This document shows positions 34,351 through 46,829 of a stretch of 64,000 bases of DNA, piece after piece. Source of the DNA: Lepiota brunneoincarnata (Eukaryota; Basidiomycota; Agaricomycetes; Agaricales; Agaricaceae); assembly GCA_023014365.1 (NCBI GenBank), contig JAEBUN010000039.1, positions 310,001 through 374,000 of the forward strand, in the 5' to 3' direction. The position numbers were made by a program, and so were the translations under genes. How positions within the stretch are numbered: the stretch's first letter is position 1; every line of letters begins with the position of its first letter. The notes under the pieces are model-generated. The model saw only the letters and a program-made list of their open reading frames with translations, was not told where the DNA came from and searched no databases.

Positions 34351-36356
34351 CTACACCGGACCGTGATCCGAATACTTCTCGGATCGAAGAAGATCATTCA
34401 ATCCGGAGCTCGAACCCACTTCCGCCGGCCCAGTATTCTGATCGTGGGGCTGATGATGAGATTGCGGGAGTGGAGGGTATGCCAGGGCCGTTTGTGGTAG
34501 TTGATTCCCGTCTGCTCTCATACCTGCACCCCATATTGCTTTGTGGATGGCTTGACGGTTGTCGGCGCAGGTGAGAACGAATGACATGAGAGACAGGATA
34601 GCAATGATCGTTGCAAAAATCTGTGAAATAAGCGTTATGACCTATCTGAACTCGAAGTGTGCATACACTCACCTGCCCGAATGACATGAAGGATGGCAAA
34701 GTCGGGTTTACGATGAGCATTGCGTTGACCCATGATATTGTTGGTTGTACAATAAAGAAAGTGAATCTGAACACCGGCATGGATCTAAAAATCCTTTTCC
34801 TATTCACAGTCATTATTTTATTATTATTTGATGCCTGGAAATTGGGCTCACTCACCAGCGCAACAAGTGGTCTTCTAACACACTTTGAGTAGAAACGGGG
34901 TAAGGAGTAGAAGTATACAAGACCCAAATAATAAGCCAAACAACTTGAGGTATGCCTATCTCGAGCGGAATTGGGATGATCCTCAAGTCGATGATTGTGA
35001 GGCAGTAGATCAGGACAATGAAATATGCCAGGCTGGTTCGCATGAGTAAGAAACCACTACACGACGAAGGAGAAGACGGCTTACATTCTGAACCGTGATT
35101 TATTTCTATCACCCTGCGCCCGCATAACCACCCAAGTCAGGTAGAAAAGAAGAACACGGACCGCACTCAATGGTATGGGACCAACATAGTCGAGCACAGT
35201 ACCGACTACACATATGGATACTAGCAATATCCTTGGTAACCCCCGAATATGGATTAGGGCTACGGTCACGAGGAGGAGAGTGACACCGTCGAGAACGGCA
35301 GGGACAACAACGTTCAGTATAGCAATGACATCTACCATTGATGGCAAGGCAGTTCTGGGACCTAGCGTGAACAAGTGATTGTTGGCGATTTGCATGGCGG
35401 ATAAGAGGGCGCCCAGGTTGTGCGAGGCGGAAAATATAGGGCTACGATTCAAGGACGCCCGTGTCCAGATAAGAATATTGGAGGAATAGGCACTATAACA
35501 CCATCAGCGCTAAAAAAGCTCCCGTGGGTTGTGGCACATACTCGTCCTCGTATACTGAATTAATGCGTAGAAACCGTCGAATCGCATTTCTACAAGCAAA
35601 AGTGAACGTCAAGAACAACCCTGCTAAGCAGAACCTCCCGATGAACACAGCGGGCCAAAACAGCGCGATAGCTTGATCCTTGCCATAGGTCTTGGTACAA
35701 GCAGGTTGATTAAACTCGAACAAAGTAGGCGAAGAGAGAACCATTGACAACAGGATAAGTGACAAAACCAGACAGAGGCATGAGATGATTATTAAAAACC
35801 ATCTTTCGACCCGACTTGTGATTGCAGTAGCTATAGACGTTGGAAGACGTCCAAACCGGAATAAAGCCGCCACGCAAGTAGCCCAAAGATAGATGCTTGC
35901 AGGAGAAATGATGGCAACGATAAGAAATATGGCGTCGTTCTTTGTGATGCCGAGTTTGAACAAGGAGATGAAACCGCATGTGATGAGAGAGATGAGGTTG
36001 GCGAGATATGCGTATGCCGCGAATCTGATCTGATCAGGGGTGAACAGAAGGGCGATGGCTTCCCGAACAAGTTACGATGCCATTAAATCTCTCTGTATTG
36101 TAGGCGTGCTGCTGGGTTCCGAGCTTACCGAAAATAGTGGCCGTGATGTACACTAAGGCAACCTTTCGTCAGATCTTGGTTTCGGGGGCAAGGAACCAGA
36201 ATGACACCCACAAGATATCTGTTGGCCCAAACCCGTGACATCTGGGTTGGGACATGGGCCAAAATCGCAACTGTCGGGAGGCGGATTGAGGCAATAGATT
36301 TGAAACAACGTATCGTTGGATGCACCGGTGAGGTTGATACGGTAGGATGTATCCAT
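34351..36356 (-). CDS. Tandem membrane protein family, copy A (most complete)
   Basis: Unrecognised multi-pass protein with about ten or eleven hydrophobic segments. Exon 1 (start 36356) encodes a soluble, presumably extracellular head with four cysteines: FQIYCLNPPP, DSCDFGPCPNPDVTGLGQQIS. Then YITATIF, AAYAYLANLISLITCGFISL, FLIVAIISPASIYLWATC, RWFLIIISCLCLVLSLILL and further helices, a conserved RRFLRINSVYEDE, SNILIWTRASLNRSP, and a last block VFRFTFFIVQPTISWVNAML plus FATIIAILSLMSFVLTC. The tail is Pro/Ser-rich and ends at 34351. Intron ends can be placed for most junctions (for example GTATGT donor and TTATAG acceptor around 35460-35545). One possible defect is the acceptor of the second intron near 36065, which reads CGG where copy C has CAG. 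Function unknown; fungal-specific family is inference. Confidence 0.65.
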
Positions 36357-36719
36357 TGTGTGGCGTTTTTGCAAAGTACCACTGATTATCTATCCTTGTT
36401 TAAATACCGCAGTGTGTCCGCCCTAAAAACGAGCGCTAATCAGTACCGGGGAACACGGCAAAATGCTAACTATATTCCATTATCTGAAGCGCCGTGCTAT
36501 CCTTTCAAGCGCCTTTTATCGGTAAATAGTTCTCGCCGCGGTACAAACACACTTTCCTAAATACAGTAGAGGTTTGTCAGATATAAAAACGGAATCGTAT
36601 CACAAACGACTCTGCCTTTGCCATAATTTAAACCCTAGATCATGAGCTTGTGTGCTCGGGCATCGATATCACTCAGCTTGATATTCAAAAAGGAGCAGAC
36701 TACCACCCTTTCACCGCTC

Positions 36720-37510
36720 CTCGTTGTCATGTTCACACTTGAAACCTAGTGCTAGATTCAGTGCAACAATTTATATATGGGATATAGACTTGACTCGTGG
36801 TCAGACATGTATGTGGGCAGGGGCAGAACACTGGTGTTCTCCTGCATATTATCCCCCTCGGCGCCACAGGTCCAATAGCACATGGATGCCATCACGGAAA
36901 ACCTCGGCGCTGGTCCCCACGATAAAGGATGCCAGAGCAGGATTCCCTAGCTAATTGCACCGTTGAGCCAGGATCATCATCCACGAATCTCGAGCTATCA
37001 CCTATCGGGCATCCAGCGAGGATGGTGGCCAAATACAAACCTTGGTGGGAGACCTCCTGTCAAGATTTTTGGGGCATTGTCCGATGGGAAGCGAGGTAAG
37101 GGGTCCTGCCGTGTGTTCAATCAGCCACATGGGTTTCCAGCTGTGAGAGAGACTTCCAGAACCAGGCCTTGATCCGGACTATGTAAGCCGGCTGGCTTAC
37201 TTCATTAAGTAGGTAGTATAAATAGTGCCGAGCTCATGTAAATAGGTAATTCCTCCCTTGGCCTTGAATACTATCTCAAGTGAATATATTGTCTCATCAA
37301 GCTCGTCATTTTCGTTATGCCTTATCTGCCTCACCAGTCATCGGAGAATGTGTAACCGTATATTTGGGATGGATGTCAGGCGCTGTTATGATAGTCATGA
37401 TGACCTTGTCCGTCTACATGTACAGAATCGGGGATGATTGTGACCCGCACTCATATGGTTATATCCGGTATTTGTGCATGGGAAAGGTGGGTCATAGAGG
37501 ATGAAGCGAT
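36720..37510. repeat. Shared flank repeat, copy 1
   Basis: Long stretches match 39620-40165, 42340-42875 and 49140-49750, for example around the landmark TGTGTTCAATCAGCCAC (near 37115). In three of the four places it lies directly 3' of a membrane-protein copy; here it lies upstream of copy A, with no gene copy attached, as if that copy was lost. No coding potential recognised. Confidence 0.7.
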
Positions 37511-39619
37511 AGGTGCGGCTGGTAATAGGATGTACTGATGGGAAGCATTATTGTGATTATGTAAGCGGCAAAATCGAGTCCCCTGCCCTTCTTCCCCTCA
37601 TTTTTGTCTTTTCAAAAAACGGTGTTACCGGTACTTCTGAGTATTTTTCTGTGAATTTTGTCAATCATAGAATAAAATATCTTGGACACTGATTTTGAAG
37701 ATTTGGATTTCAGAGGTCATCTTCCATTGTATCTAGCTAACATTCTCTGAGGTTACTTTCACAGGAACTGACACTACAGTGTCGCAATTCGAGTCACAAT
37801 CTCATCAAGTTTTGGATTACATAAGAGATGCAGAGACCTAGTGAGATGTACCTTAACCCTCACCGTCTCGGGGGGGAATAACAAAAAGCTAACACAGCTG
37901 AGACCAAGACAGTATCACTTCGGCTGCTAAACCCATTTCGGGACCATTCCGGTACGTACGTGGCACCCCCGTGGACAGCTTGAAAGGAGAAAAGGAAAGG
38001 GGTCACTTATAAGCTAAACTGACAAGTAGTATCCTACCGCCCAAAAACAGACAACCCTGTGGCTGTTACGATCACAGGGACTGATACGAATGGACTCTCA
38101 AACACGATACAGACTCCTCACGAGATCCGCCAGCAGCTAATTGTGGTCTAGTACCTATGCATTAAGGCATCTGACAGACAACAAATAGACGGGGTGAGAA
38201 CCCAGCCAGGAGGTTTAATACCATTTGATAAGATACATGCACACCGTTTCGCGCGCTCGACGTCCAAAAAGTAAACCCGTCAAGATTCTGTGTTTTCAAT
38301 CTTGAAGTAATGTTAACCTCTAGAGCTCAAAAAGTTTCAGTTGAGGTTGAGGACACCCCTCATCTCTGAGCATCCACAGGAACTTGGCCTGCTGGCTACA
38401 CATACTGAATGGAGGGAGAAGCGCGGAGTGGGGGTACTAACGGCATTGGTGGCACTGATAACTGCTCCCTTGGGCATAATGGAACGCTAGTCCACTACAG
38501 AAATCAGAAGCGTCCCTCACCCACTGTCAGAGACTTGACGCGCTTAGTGGATATACTTGCAAGTGCCATGCGTCAGTTATCCTGGTTGTAAAAACTACAC
38601 CCCCTCTACTTAGGAAGTGCTCTCTAGCTATTTCAACCGTTCAAGGACATTGGGGCTCAAGTCTGGAATGGCCAACATATAGTTAAAAACCTATGTAACG
38701 CACGCAGCAGGGCAGAAGTAGTTTTTAAACTCACTGACAATCTCCACTCAGATCCTGAACAGTCTTCCTTTCAAACAAAAAGCAAACAAACAATTGTGGA
38801 GCATCAGGGAATGATAATTCAAGCAAAACAGATAATCACTCTGAAAAAGAGGGTTGGAGCAATTTTAAGGGGATAGCACTCCATGTCGGATACAATTCAA
38901 GAAATCCATTTCTCTACCCCTCGATAACTTCAGTCCTGCAGACTCTCGTGAACAAATTGAGTCCTTGGACACACAAACAACTGGTAAAGCCAGGTTCACC
39001 AGGTGCGTAAAATATGCTGGATTGGGTTTGGACCTAGGCCAGCGTCTGTGTCCACTGATGACGACCAGCAAGAAAGTCGTGTCCCCATTTGGGATAAAAT
39101 TCCAAGCACTCAATCAAATTGCGATTCCGGATGATATGGTTCAGTGGTATATAAAGTCTTAGCTATTGAGAAAATGGGGAATTCCAAATGCAAAAAGCCC
39201 CAGCACTCTCTGACCTCTTCCAAAATCCCATTCATTCTACAGCGAGTCAGTGTGGAGCTTGTCTAATGGACGTTAATCAAAATTTCGAACCCATGGTATG
39301 ACTGAACCTCATTTGTCCATTGATCTGTTGATCGACACCAACAGTAGAGCAGCAAGGTAATAAAGATACCAGCAGCATCGGGAAAAGCTTTATGGGAGGC
39401 AAAACAAAAACAGAAAGCTCGGCAAAAACGAAGGTTGTGGGAAAAAAAAAAGAAAGAAGGGGCAAGCATGACACCACATCCAAGAGGGATTGAATTTATG
39501 GGCTGGGAGGAACAACAAGAAAAGCTAAAATACAGAAAGACATACAAAAACAAGAAGAAGGCATCTGGATCATAGTAGGAAACATAGGAATAAGACTGCT
39601 CACCTCAATAGCTTGTAAT
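37511..39619. other. Unique non-coding stretch, no gene recognised
   Basis: About 2.1 kb without family motifs on either strand; frames such as 38865-39113 (-) are short and unconvincing. It separates copy A and its flank from copy B and is a candidate for an inserted, decayed element, though I could not find terminal repeats. Confidence 0.4.
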
Positions 39620-40165
39620 AAGCACATGGAAGCCATCACGGAAAACATTGGCGCTGGTCCCCACAATAAAGGATGCCAGAGAGCAGGATTCCATAGCTAA
39701 TTGCACCGTTGAGCCAGGATCATCATCCAGACTTGCTGCCAAATCTCAAGCTATCACTTATCGGGCATGCACTCTGTGTTTTCGAAGCCCACTGGCAGCA
39801 AACATGGTGACCAAATATATACATACAGACCCCTGTGGGAGACCTTCTGTCATGATTTTGGGGTGGGAAGCAAGATAAGGGGTCCTGTCGTGTGTTCAAT
39901 CAGCCACTGGGATTCTATGTTGGGCGGTTCCAGCTGTGAGAAAGTCTAAAGAAGGACTTCGCCACGCCAGCTGGGGAACCACAAGGATGTGCTATCTCAA
40001 GTGAATACACCGACAGTATATTGCGTCATCAAACTAGTTATTTTCATCATGCCTTGTCCATCCCACCAGTCATTGGAGACTGCATGTCTGTATATTTAGG
40101 ATTTATGCATGGGAAAGGTGAACCGTAGAGTACAAACAATAACTATAATAAGATGTACCGATGGG
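39620..40165. repeat. Shared flank repeat, copy 2
   Basis: Matches 36880-37300 almost base for base over long stretches (landmarks GCCATCACGGAAAAC and AATTGCACCGTTGAGCC) and ends just before the stop of copy B. Confidence 0.75.
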
Positions 40166-40174
40166 GTCCATGTA

Positions 40175-42186
40175 TCAATTACTGGCCGTGGTCGGCATTG
40201 GATCCCCTGATCCCAACGCATCTCTCGTCTGACGACGGGTGGGTCGAGGATTGTTCAACCCAGAGCTCGAAACAACTTCCGCCGGGGTAGCCGTCTGATC
40301 GTGAGGCTGATCATGAGATTGTGGAAGTGAACCAGGTGTCTGGGGAGCAGATGCCAGTGTTGTCAGTGGCAATTGATCTTCTTCCGTTGTTATACCCGCA
40401 TCCCATAGTGCTTGGCGAATAGCGTTGCGGTTGTCAAAGCAAGTAAGCATAAACGACATGAGAGACATGATAGCGATGATGGTTGCAAATATCTGAAGGT
40501 ACGCTGCTAAATGTTCTGAATTCGAGCAACAATATATATTACACACCTGGCTGAATGACATGAAGGACGGCAGAGTTGGGTTCACGATGAGCATCGCCTG
40601 GATCCATGACATTGTCGGTTGCAGCACAAGGAATACAAATTTGAACACTGGCATGGATTCAAAGATATCCGGCCTATCAAAGTTGTTGTCTCTCAGACCT
40701 TGTATTTTATGCCTAATAATCAAACAACTCACCAGTGGAAGAACATGCCACCCAATTTACCAGCCCAGAATATCAGAGGAATATTGACTTTAGTACTGTC
40801 AGCGTCGACAAATGACTCTTGTGCACGATACGCGTACTTGTTCTTGTATGCTGGATTAATGCGTAGGATGCGTCGAATTGGGCCCCTACAAGCAAAAGGG
40901 AGGACAAAAAACCACGACACCATGCCCAACCTCCAAAAGAGCATAAAAGGCTGAAGAGTAACTAACCCTTCTAAACACAAAATAATTGCGAGCACGGTCG
41001 AGTCCAACAACCGGTAGGCTTCAAGACCAACCAGGGATGTCCACTGAGTCGAAGCGATGCAAGAACGAGGTGAAATGAGCAGTAATTTCGAGATAAATGA
41101 GGCAGAGAAGATATTTTGGAAGACTTTAGAGTTGAGATTTAATGAGAACGATTTCAGACGATTTAGAATACAGGAGATGGGCAGTAAATTGACTGATCTC
41201 TAACTACACATTGTACAGACCTTCAATACGAAAAAATATGGATTTTTGATGAATATTTCGGAGCAGGAAGAAGATAAAAGAAGCAATCTCAAAAGCAAAA
41301 GTAAAGTACAGTAAGACAACTTAAAACAAACACGAAACAGGGGTTAATTATATAGAGAATACAAGTACATTACCATGACAGTGTGCAAGATGTAGAGAGG
41401 GATAAGAGAAGGAAATAGATTCATGGTACAACGAGACGAGACAGGAATGAAGAATTGAACATAAATTTCAAAACTGGAAGGTTGAAAAGAGGGAGGAATG
41501 GAGATCAATAGATACTTGGTCCAAGATACGGATGGGTAGCTCGACGACAGGCACTCCAAACGCCGTTAGCGATACAGTTAATTAAAATCACAAGAGATTG
41601 ATGAGAGGTTGCCGTTTTCATGGGCAACCAAACTCACAATCTCTACAAGGCCCAATTAAGATGACAGCTTCGGGTTTGCCATGAGTCTTGTTGCAAGCTG
41701 ACTGCTTAAATTGTAGCCAGGTAGGCGCAAAGGAAATGATGGATAACAGGCCAATCAGCAGCGCAAAGCAGAGGCACGAGATGATCATCAAAAACCATCT
41801 TTCAACTCGATTTGTGATAGCGCTGCTTATGGATGCCGGAAGTCATCCGGGTCAGAATAAAGCCTCCACAGAAATAGCCCACAGATAGAAGCTTGCAGGC
41901 GAAGCGATGGTAATGATAAGAAACATCGCATTGTTCTTTGTGATGCCAAGTTCAAACAAAGAGATGAAGCCACAAGTGAAGAGAGATATGAGGTTGGCAA
42001 GATATGTGTATGCTGCGAATCGAATCTGGCCCAGAGTGAACAGAAGAGCGGTGGCTTTCCGAACACATTAATCCTTGTATTGTAGATGTGTCGTTTGGAG
42101 TTCACCGGAGGCGGATTGAGGCAATAAATTTGAAACAGTGTATCGTTAGAGGCATTGGTGAGATTGATGTGGTACGGGGTATCCAT
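40175..42186 (-). pseudogene. Tandem membrane protein family, copy B (broken)
   Basis: The first exon is truncated after FQIYCLNPPP, losing the Cys-rich DxCDFGPCPNPD part and the next exon. The following helices are readable (AAYTYLANLISLFTCGFISL) but contain two in-frame TGA codons where copies A and C have CGA (Arg), in the segment equivalent to ALFRLGRLPASIA. A foreign block of about 0.7 kb interrupts the gene at roughly 40950-41650, and the segment between NIPLIFW and the last TM exons is deleted. The 3' exons (IFESMPVFKFVFLVLQPTMSW and the tail) are well preserved and end at 40175. Confidence 0.8.
40950..41650. other. Insertion within copy B
   Basis: Sequence here has no counterpart in copies A, C, D or E, while both sides continue the membrane gene. 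It is purine-rich on the + strand. I saw no transposase motif or clear target-site duplication, so its origin is open. Confidence 0.5.
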
Positions 42187-42339
42187 AAGCAAGCACCGTT
42201 GATGGTTGTGTGAAAGCGTGAACCGCTGATACATTTGCCTCGTGGATGAGTGTTAATTACTATTCAATACTAATAGAAGAGTGCCAAACAGATGGGACAA
42301 GAATGATGAATATGTGTCATCGACGAGCAAATAACAATG

Positions 42340-42875
42340 ATAATCTACTAAGTCCTTTCGAGGCTAGTGAACATGGTGACCAAAGGCAGACCTTGGTTGG
42401 GGACCGTTTTCAAGATTTTGGGGTGTTGTCTGACAGGAAGCAAGATAGGGGTTCCTGTCGTGTGTTCAATCAGCCACTTGGGCTTCTATGCCGAACGGTC
42501 CCAGTTGTGAGATGGTCTAAGGGAGGACTTTCAGACCCAGGCCTTGGTCCAGATTACCTGTATTCTCTTCAGTTTGGACTTCGCTATGCCAACTGAAGAA
42601 TCATGAGGGCGTGCCATACACACCATCTCAAGTGAATACACCAACAGTATATTGTGTCATCAAGCTGGTGATCCTCACCATGCCCCGTCAACCTCACCAG
42701 TCATCGGAGGATGCGTAACTATATATGTAGTATGGATGCTAGGATCGGGGATGATTGTGACCTGCACCCGTATGGGTATATCAAGTAATTATCCGTGGGA
42801 AGGGTAAGTCATGCAGTACAAAACGATAAGTGTAGCTGGTAATAAGATGTACCAATGGGTGTCCATGTTTCAATT
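42340..42875. repeat. Shared flank repeat, copy 3
   Basis: Landmarks GTGTGTTCAATCAGCCAC and GGCTTCTATGCCGAACGG are shared with the 49.1-49.75 kb copy; it lies immediately 3' of copy C. Confidence 0.75.
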
Positions 42876-44894
42876 ACTGGCCGCGTTCGACGCCAGATCC
42901 CCTGATCCCAATGCATCTCTCGTCTGACGACGGGTGGGTTGAGGATTGTTCAACCCAGAGCTCGAGATAACTTCCACCGGGGCAGTTGTCTAATCATGAG
43001 GCTGATCATGAGATTGGGGAAGTGGACCAGGTGTCTGAGGAGCAGATGCCGGTGTCGTCAGCGGTAATTGATCTTCTTCCGCTCTTATACCCGCATCCCA
43101 TAGTGCCTTGCGAATAGCATTGCGGTTGTCAAAGCAAGTAAGCATAAATGACATGAGAGACATGATGGCGATGATGGTTGCAAATATCTGAAGGTACACG
43201 GTTAAATGTTTTGGATCTGAGTAACGATATATATTACGCACCTGGCCAAATGACATGAAAGACGGTAAAGTTGGGTTCACAGTGAGCATCGCCTGGACCC
43301 ACGATATTGTTGGTTGCAGAACAAGGAATACAAATTTGAACACTGGCATGGATTCAAAGATATCCAGCCTATTAAAGTTGTTTTCTCTCAATCTTGTGTT
43401 TTATACCTAATAATCGAATAACTCACCAGCGCAAGAAGTCGCTCAATTTATCTGGTCTAGAAACATGGGGAGGTGTACACAAGACCCAACTAGTGAGCCA
43501 AACAATTTGAGGTATGTCGTTGTCGAGAACTGGAATAAATCCCATTACCATGGGGGCACCATTGAGAACAACCAAATACACCACCAAGCTGTTCAATATG
43601 AATGAGAACACCATACATGATTAAGGTGAGGAAGTCGCTTACGCCCAGAGCCCTAACCCATTTCTATTGCACTGTGCCCGCATAACCACCCAAATTAGGT
43701 AAAAGAGAAGAACACGGACTTCACCCAATGATACGGGGCCAAAATAATCCAAAAAGGCACCAACTGCACAGAGAAATGGTAATAATATTCTAGGTATTCT
43801 TTGAATATTGATAGAAGCCACCACTACGAGGAGGAAGGTGGCAGCATCGAGGGTAATGGAGACAACAAGGTTTAATATACCAATCGCATCCTCCACTTGT
43901 GGCAAGCGAGATCTGGGACCGACCCAGGTTGGATTGTTGTTAGCGATCTGCATGGCAGCCAAGAAGGCACCCAAAGCACGGGAGGTAGAAAGTTTAGGAC
44001 TGCGACTCAAGGATGCACGTGTCCAAACTAGAATATCAGAGGAATATTGACTGGTACCATCAGCGCTGACAAAGGACTCTTGTGCACTATACACATACCT
44101 GTTCTCGTATGCTGGATGGATACATAGGAACCGTCGAATTGGGTTTCCACAGGCGAATGCGAGGATGAGAAACAATGATGCCATGCTCAACCTCAAGGGG
44201 AAGGCAAAAGGCCAAAATAAGGCGAGAGATTCTTTCCTGCCATAAGTCTTGTTGCAAGCGGGTTGTTTAAACTGCAACCAAGTAGGCGAAGAGAGAACCA
44301 TGGATAACAGGACAATCGTCAGTGCGAAGCAGAGGCATGAGATGATTATCAAAAACCATCTTTCGATCCGATTTGTGATAGCGTTGGCTATAGACGCTGG
44401 AAGACGTCCGAGTCGGAATAAAGCCACCACGGAAACAGCCCAGAGATACAGGCTTGCGGGGGAAACGATGGCAACGATAAGAAATATTGCATCATTCTTT
44501 GTGATGCCGAGCTTGAATAAGGAGACGAAACCGCAAGTGATGAGAGATATGAGGTTGGCAAGATATGCGTATGCTGCGAACCGAATCTGGCTAGGAGTGA
44601 ATAGAAGAGCGGTAGCTTTCTGAGCGCATTAGTCTCTGTATTGTAGGCATGTCATCGACTTTCAAGCTCACTGAATGTAGTGGCGGTGATATACACTATG
44701 TGCCTTTCATCAACTGCTGTATTGTGACCAGTGGGACTGGAGCACTCACGCGATATTTGCTGGCCTAAACCTGTGACATCCGGATTGGGACATGGGCCGA
44801 AATCACAAGTGTCTGGAGGTGGATTGAGGCAATAGATTTGAAATAGTGTATCGTCGGAGGCATTGGTGAGATTGATGTGGTAGGGTGTATCCAT
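42870..44894 (-). pseudogene. Tandem membrane protein family, copy C (late nonsense codon)
   Basis: Nearly complete copy starting at 44894 with the full Cys-rich head (CLNPPPDTCDFGPCPNPDVT). Introns with GTGAGT/CATAG and GTGAGC/CTCAG ends restore SLYITATTF and KATALLFTP. A long 263-codon segment runs through ISLITCGF-like helices, NPIRRFLCIHPAYENR, ILVWTRASLSRSP, DAIGILNLVVSITLDAATF and EVRVLLFYLIWVVMRAQ. The last exons match copy A (FATIIAIMSLMSFMLTC). A TAG at 42990-42992 replaces a Gln codon present in the other copies (HDQ), cutting about 40 residues of disordered tail; without it the frame continues to 42870. The core may still be functional, so pseudogene status is a judgement call. Confidence 0.65.
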
Positions 44895-44949
44895 GAATGG
44901 CGTCGTTGAAGGTCGTGCGAAGGCATGAACCATTGACGTGTGGATGAGC

Positions 44950-46169
44950 GCTAATCACTATTCAATATTAGTGGCCCTGTGGACTGCTCGGTCTTGCGCT
45001 GTGAGGCATCCAGGTAACATAAAATATAAATTATAAATTACGAGCGATGTAGAATGACAGAACTCGATACTGCATAGGCTGGGAGAGAGGGGTGGGGCTC
45101 TCTTCAAGCCCCGTTGACCCTGGGTGGTGAGGTCGAGGAGGAAGCACGGTCGGGTCACCCGGAACCGTACACCTCTCAACTGCACCTGTATCGAGTCCAG
45201 TGGTGAGGAAACAGGGGAAGTAAGGATTATTGACAAACGTACTGTAGTGTCTACGACAAGCTATAACATTCTTTTATAATATATATATATATAAGAGCTC
45301 ACCTCAGCGTCACGCGAATATATCGTGAACGGCTGAGGCTCGCTATTGTTCTTTGCATTTTTGTCTGTTGTGGAAGAATGTAAACTGTATAGTTGGAGAA
45401 GCGGAACACCGGAATAAGGAAGTTAGTAATCTTTGCTCGTCGCGTCATCACAGATAAGGAGTGTGTATTGAACTACGTTCATGGTACATGTGGTTGAGGC
45501 TAGGTTAGCTTTAGCATTAGTTTGCGTGATGGGCAAGAGCCCCGGGGGGCTTTCCTGCCTGGCAGCGTGATTTACAGGTCCGAGAGGGACCGCGGATGGG
45601 CGGGTGGGTTCACCCGTGTTGCGGTTCTCTCGGCTGCTGAACACGGGTCTGCGCAGACACACTGTACAGCTCAGGGTGTGGTGGGTGGGCGAGAACACAA
45701 AGGAGCGGGGAGCGACGGTCAGCAGCCACTGCGGTGGTGGTGCAGAGCCAAACAGGCATGGTGGCTGTGACCTCTGCTAGGCCAAAGACCTAGCTCTGCT
45801 CGCTCGGCTCATTCTGGCCGATTCGCAGATCCTCAAGTATTCCGGTGGGCATCGCTACTGTCTACCTTTTGTGGTAGTTAGAATGAATCGAAAAAGGAAT
45901 AAAATGAAGGTAAATTGTGATTAGTTCGAGGCTTTGGCCGTCGCACCTCACCAACAAGGATGTAAGAAGGGTAAGGGTGGGTGGGTTTTGAAAAGGATGC
46001 TAGATATTGCGTGGTATCCACGCGAAATTGAAGGCTGGCAAGCGAGGGAGGAGGGTATCTACTGCAAAGGTAAAGTTTCGTGTACTAACTCGCGAGTGGT
46101 GTGACCATGTCACATGTCTGCCTCGCGCAAGAATCACCCTCTGGCTCATGCCTCGCCAGATGCCCCACT
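44950..46169. other. Intergenic, no gene recognised
   Basis: Contains a short (AT)n run near 45277-45293 and short overlapping frames without motifs. Confidence 0.45.
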
Positions 46170-46600
46170 TACAGCATGCATCTGAGGACCGTGCCTGCCA
46201 TGCGGACATTTCGAGCATCCTGTACGGACTCGTGTATAGTGTTGGTCGTATTGAATATGCGCCTTCTGCATAGTGGTAGATCGAAAAATGAACTTGCCGC
46301 TGCTTGTAGTGGAGGATCCGTGCCCGATTTGATCCCACCCTTTAGTTAACTCAACCCAGTCACCACACGCACGCGGCAACGATTCAAGCACTCAGGGCTC
46401 TAAAGGGCTCGACAATATAAACCATGAAATGGAGAGAAAACCAAGGGTTGGGGAGTGGGTCCATAAATAATAGACGGAGTCTGTAGGTCCAAGCATACCG
46501 CGGATCACTCCAAGCGGGCTTGTGCCTCTGGTAGACCCTGCTCCCGGTTGACGGCCTGCTCTAGAGGAGGGCTTGAAATCGTGATGGCAAAGCATCTGTA
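46170..46600. repeat. Duplicated 5' flank (partner of 50850-51320)
   Basis: Shares with 50850-51320 the landmarks CAGCATGCATCTGAGGAC, GAGCATCCTGTA and GGAGAGAAAACC in the same order and spacing, with scattered substitutions. One copy precedes the Zn2Cys6-type gene, the other the histidine kinase, both in the same orientation. Confidence 0.8.
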
Positions 46601-46829
46601 TACTACAATCCGGTAAAAGAACGCCTATCGTGGTTTGTTATGTCCCTTTTGGTGCTACAGTTGCTGGCGGCTCTGTGTGACCATCCTTACAGCACCATCC
46701 TTTCCATTCGTTTCCATACTCGGAACGTTGAAGACCCTGGCGACCAATCGGGACTCCTCCCATAGTCCCCCACGTCGTGAGTCCAACTCCTCAACCATCG
46801 ATACCCTGCCTGCACCAGTCCCACGGCGT

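Noticed and set aside
36720..39620. LTR retrotransposon between copies A and B
   Set aside because: No reverse transcriptase, integrase or terminal repeat pattern could be recognised on either strand.
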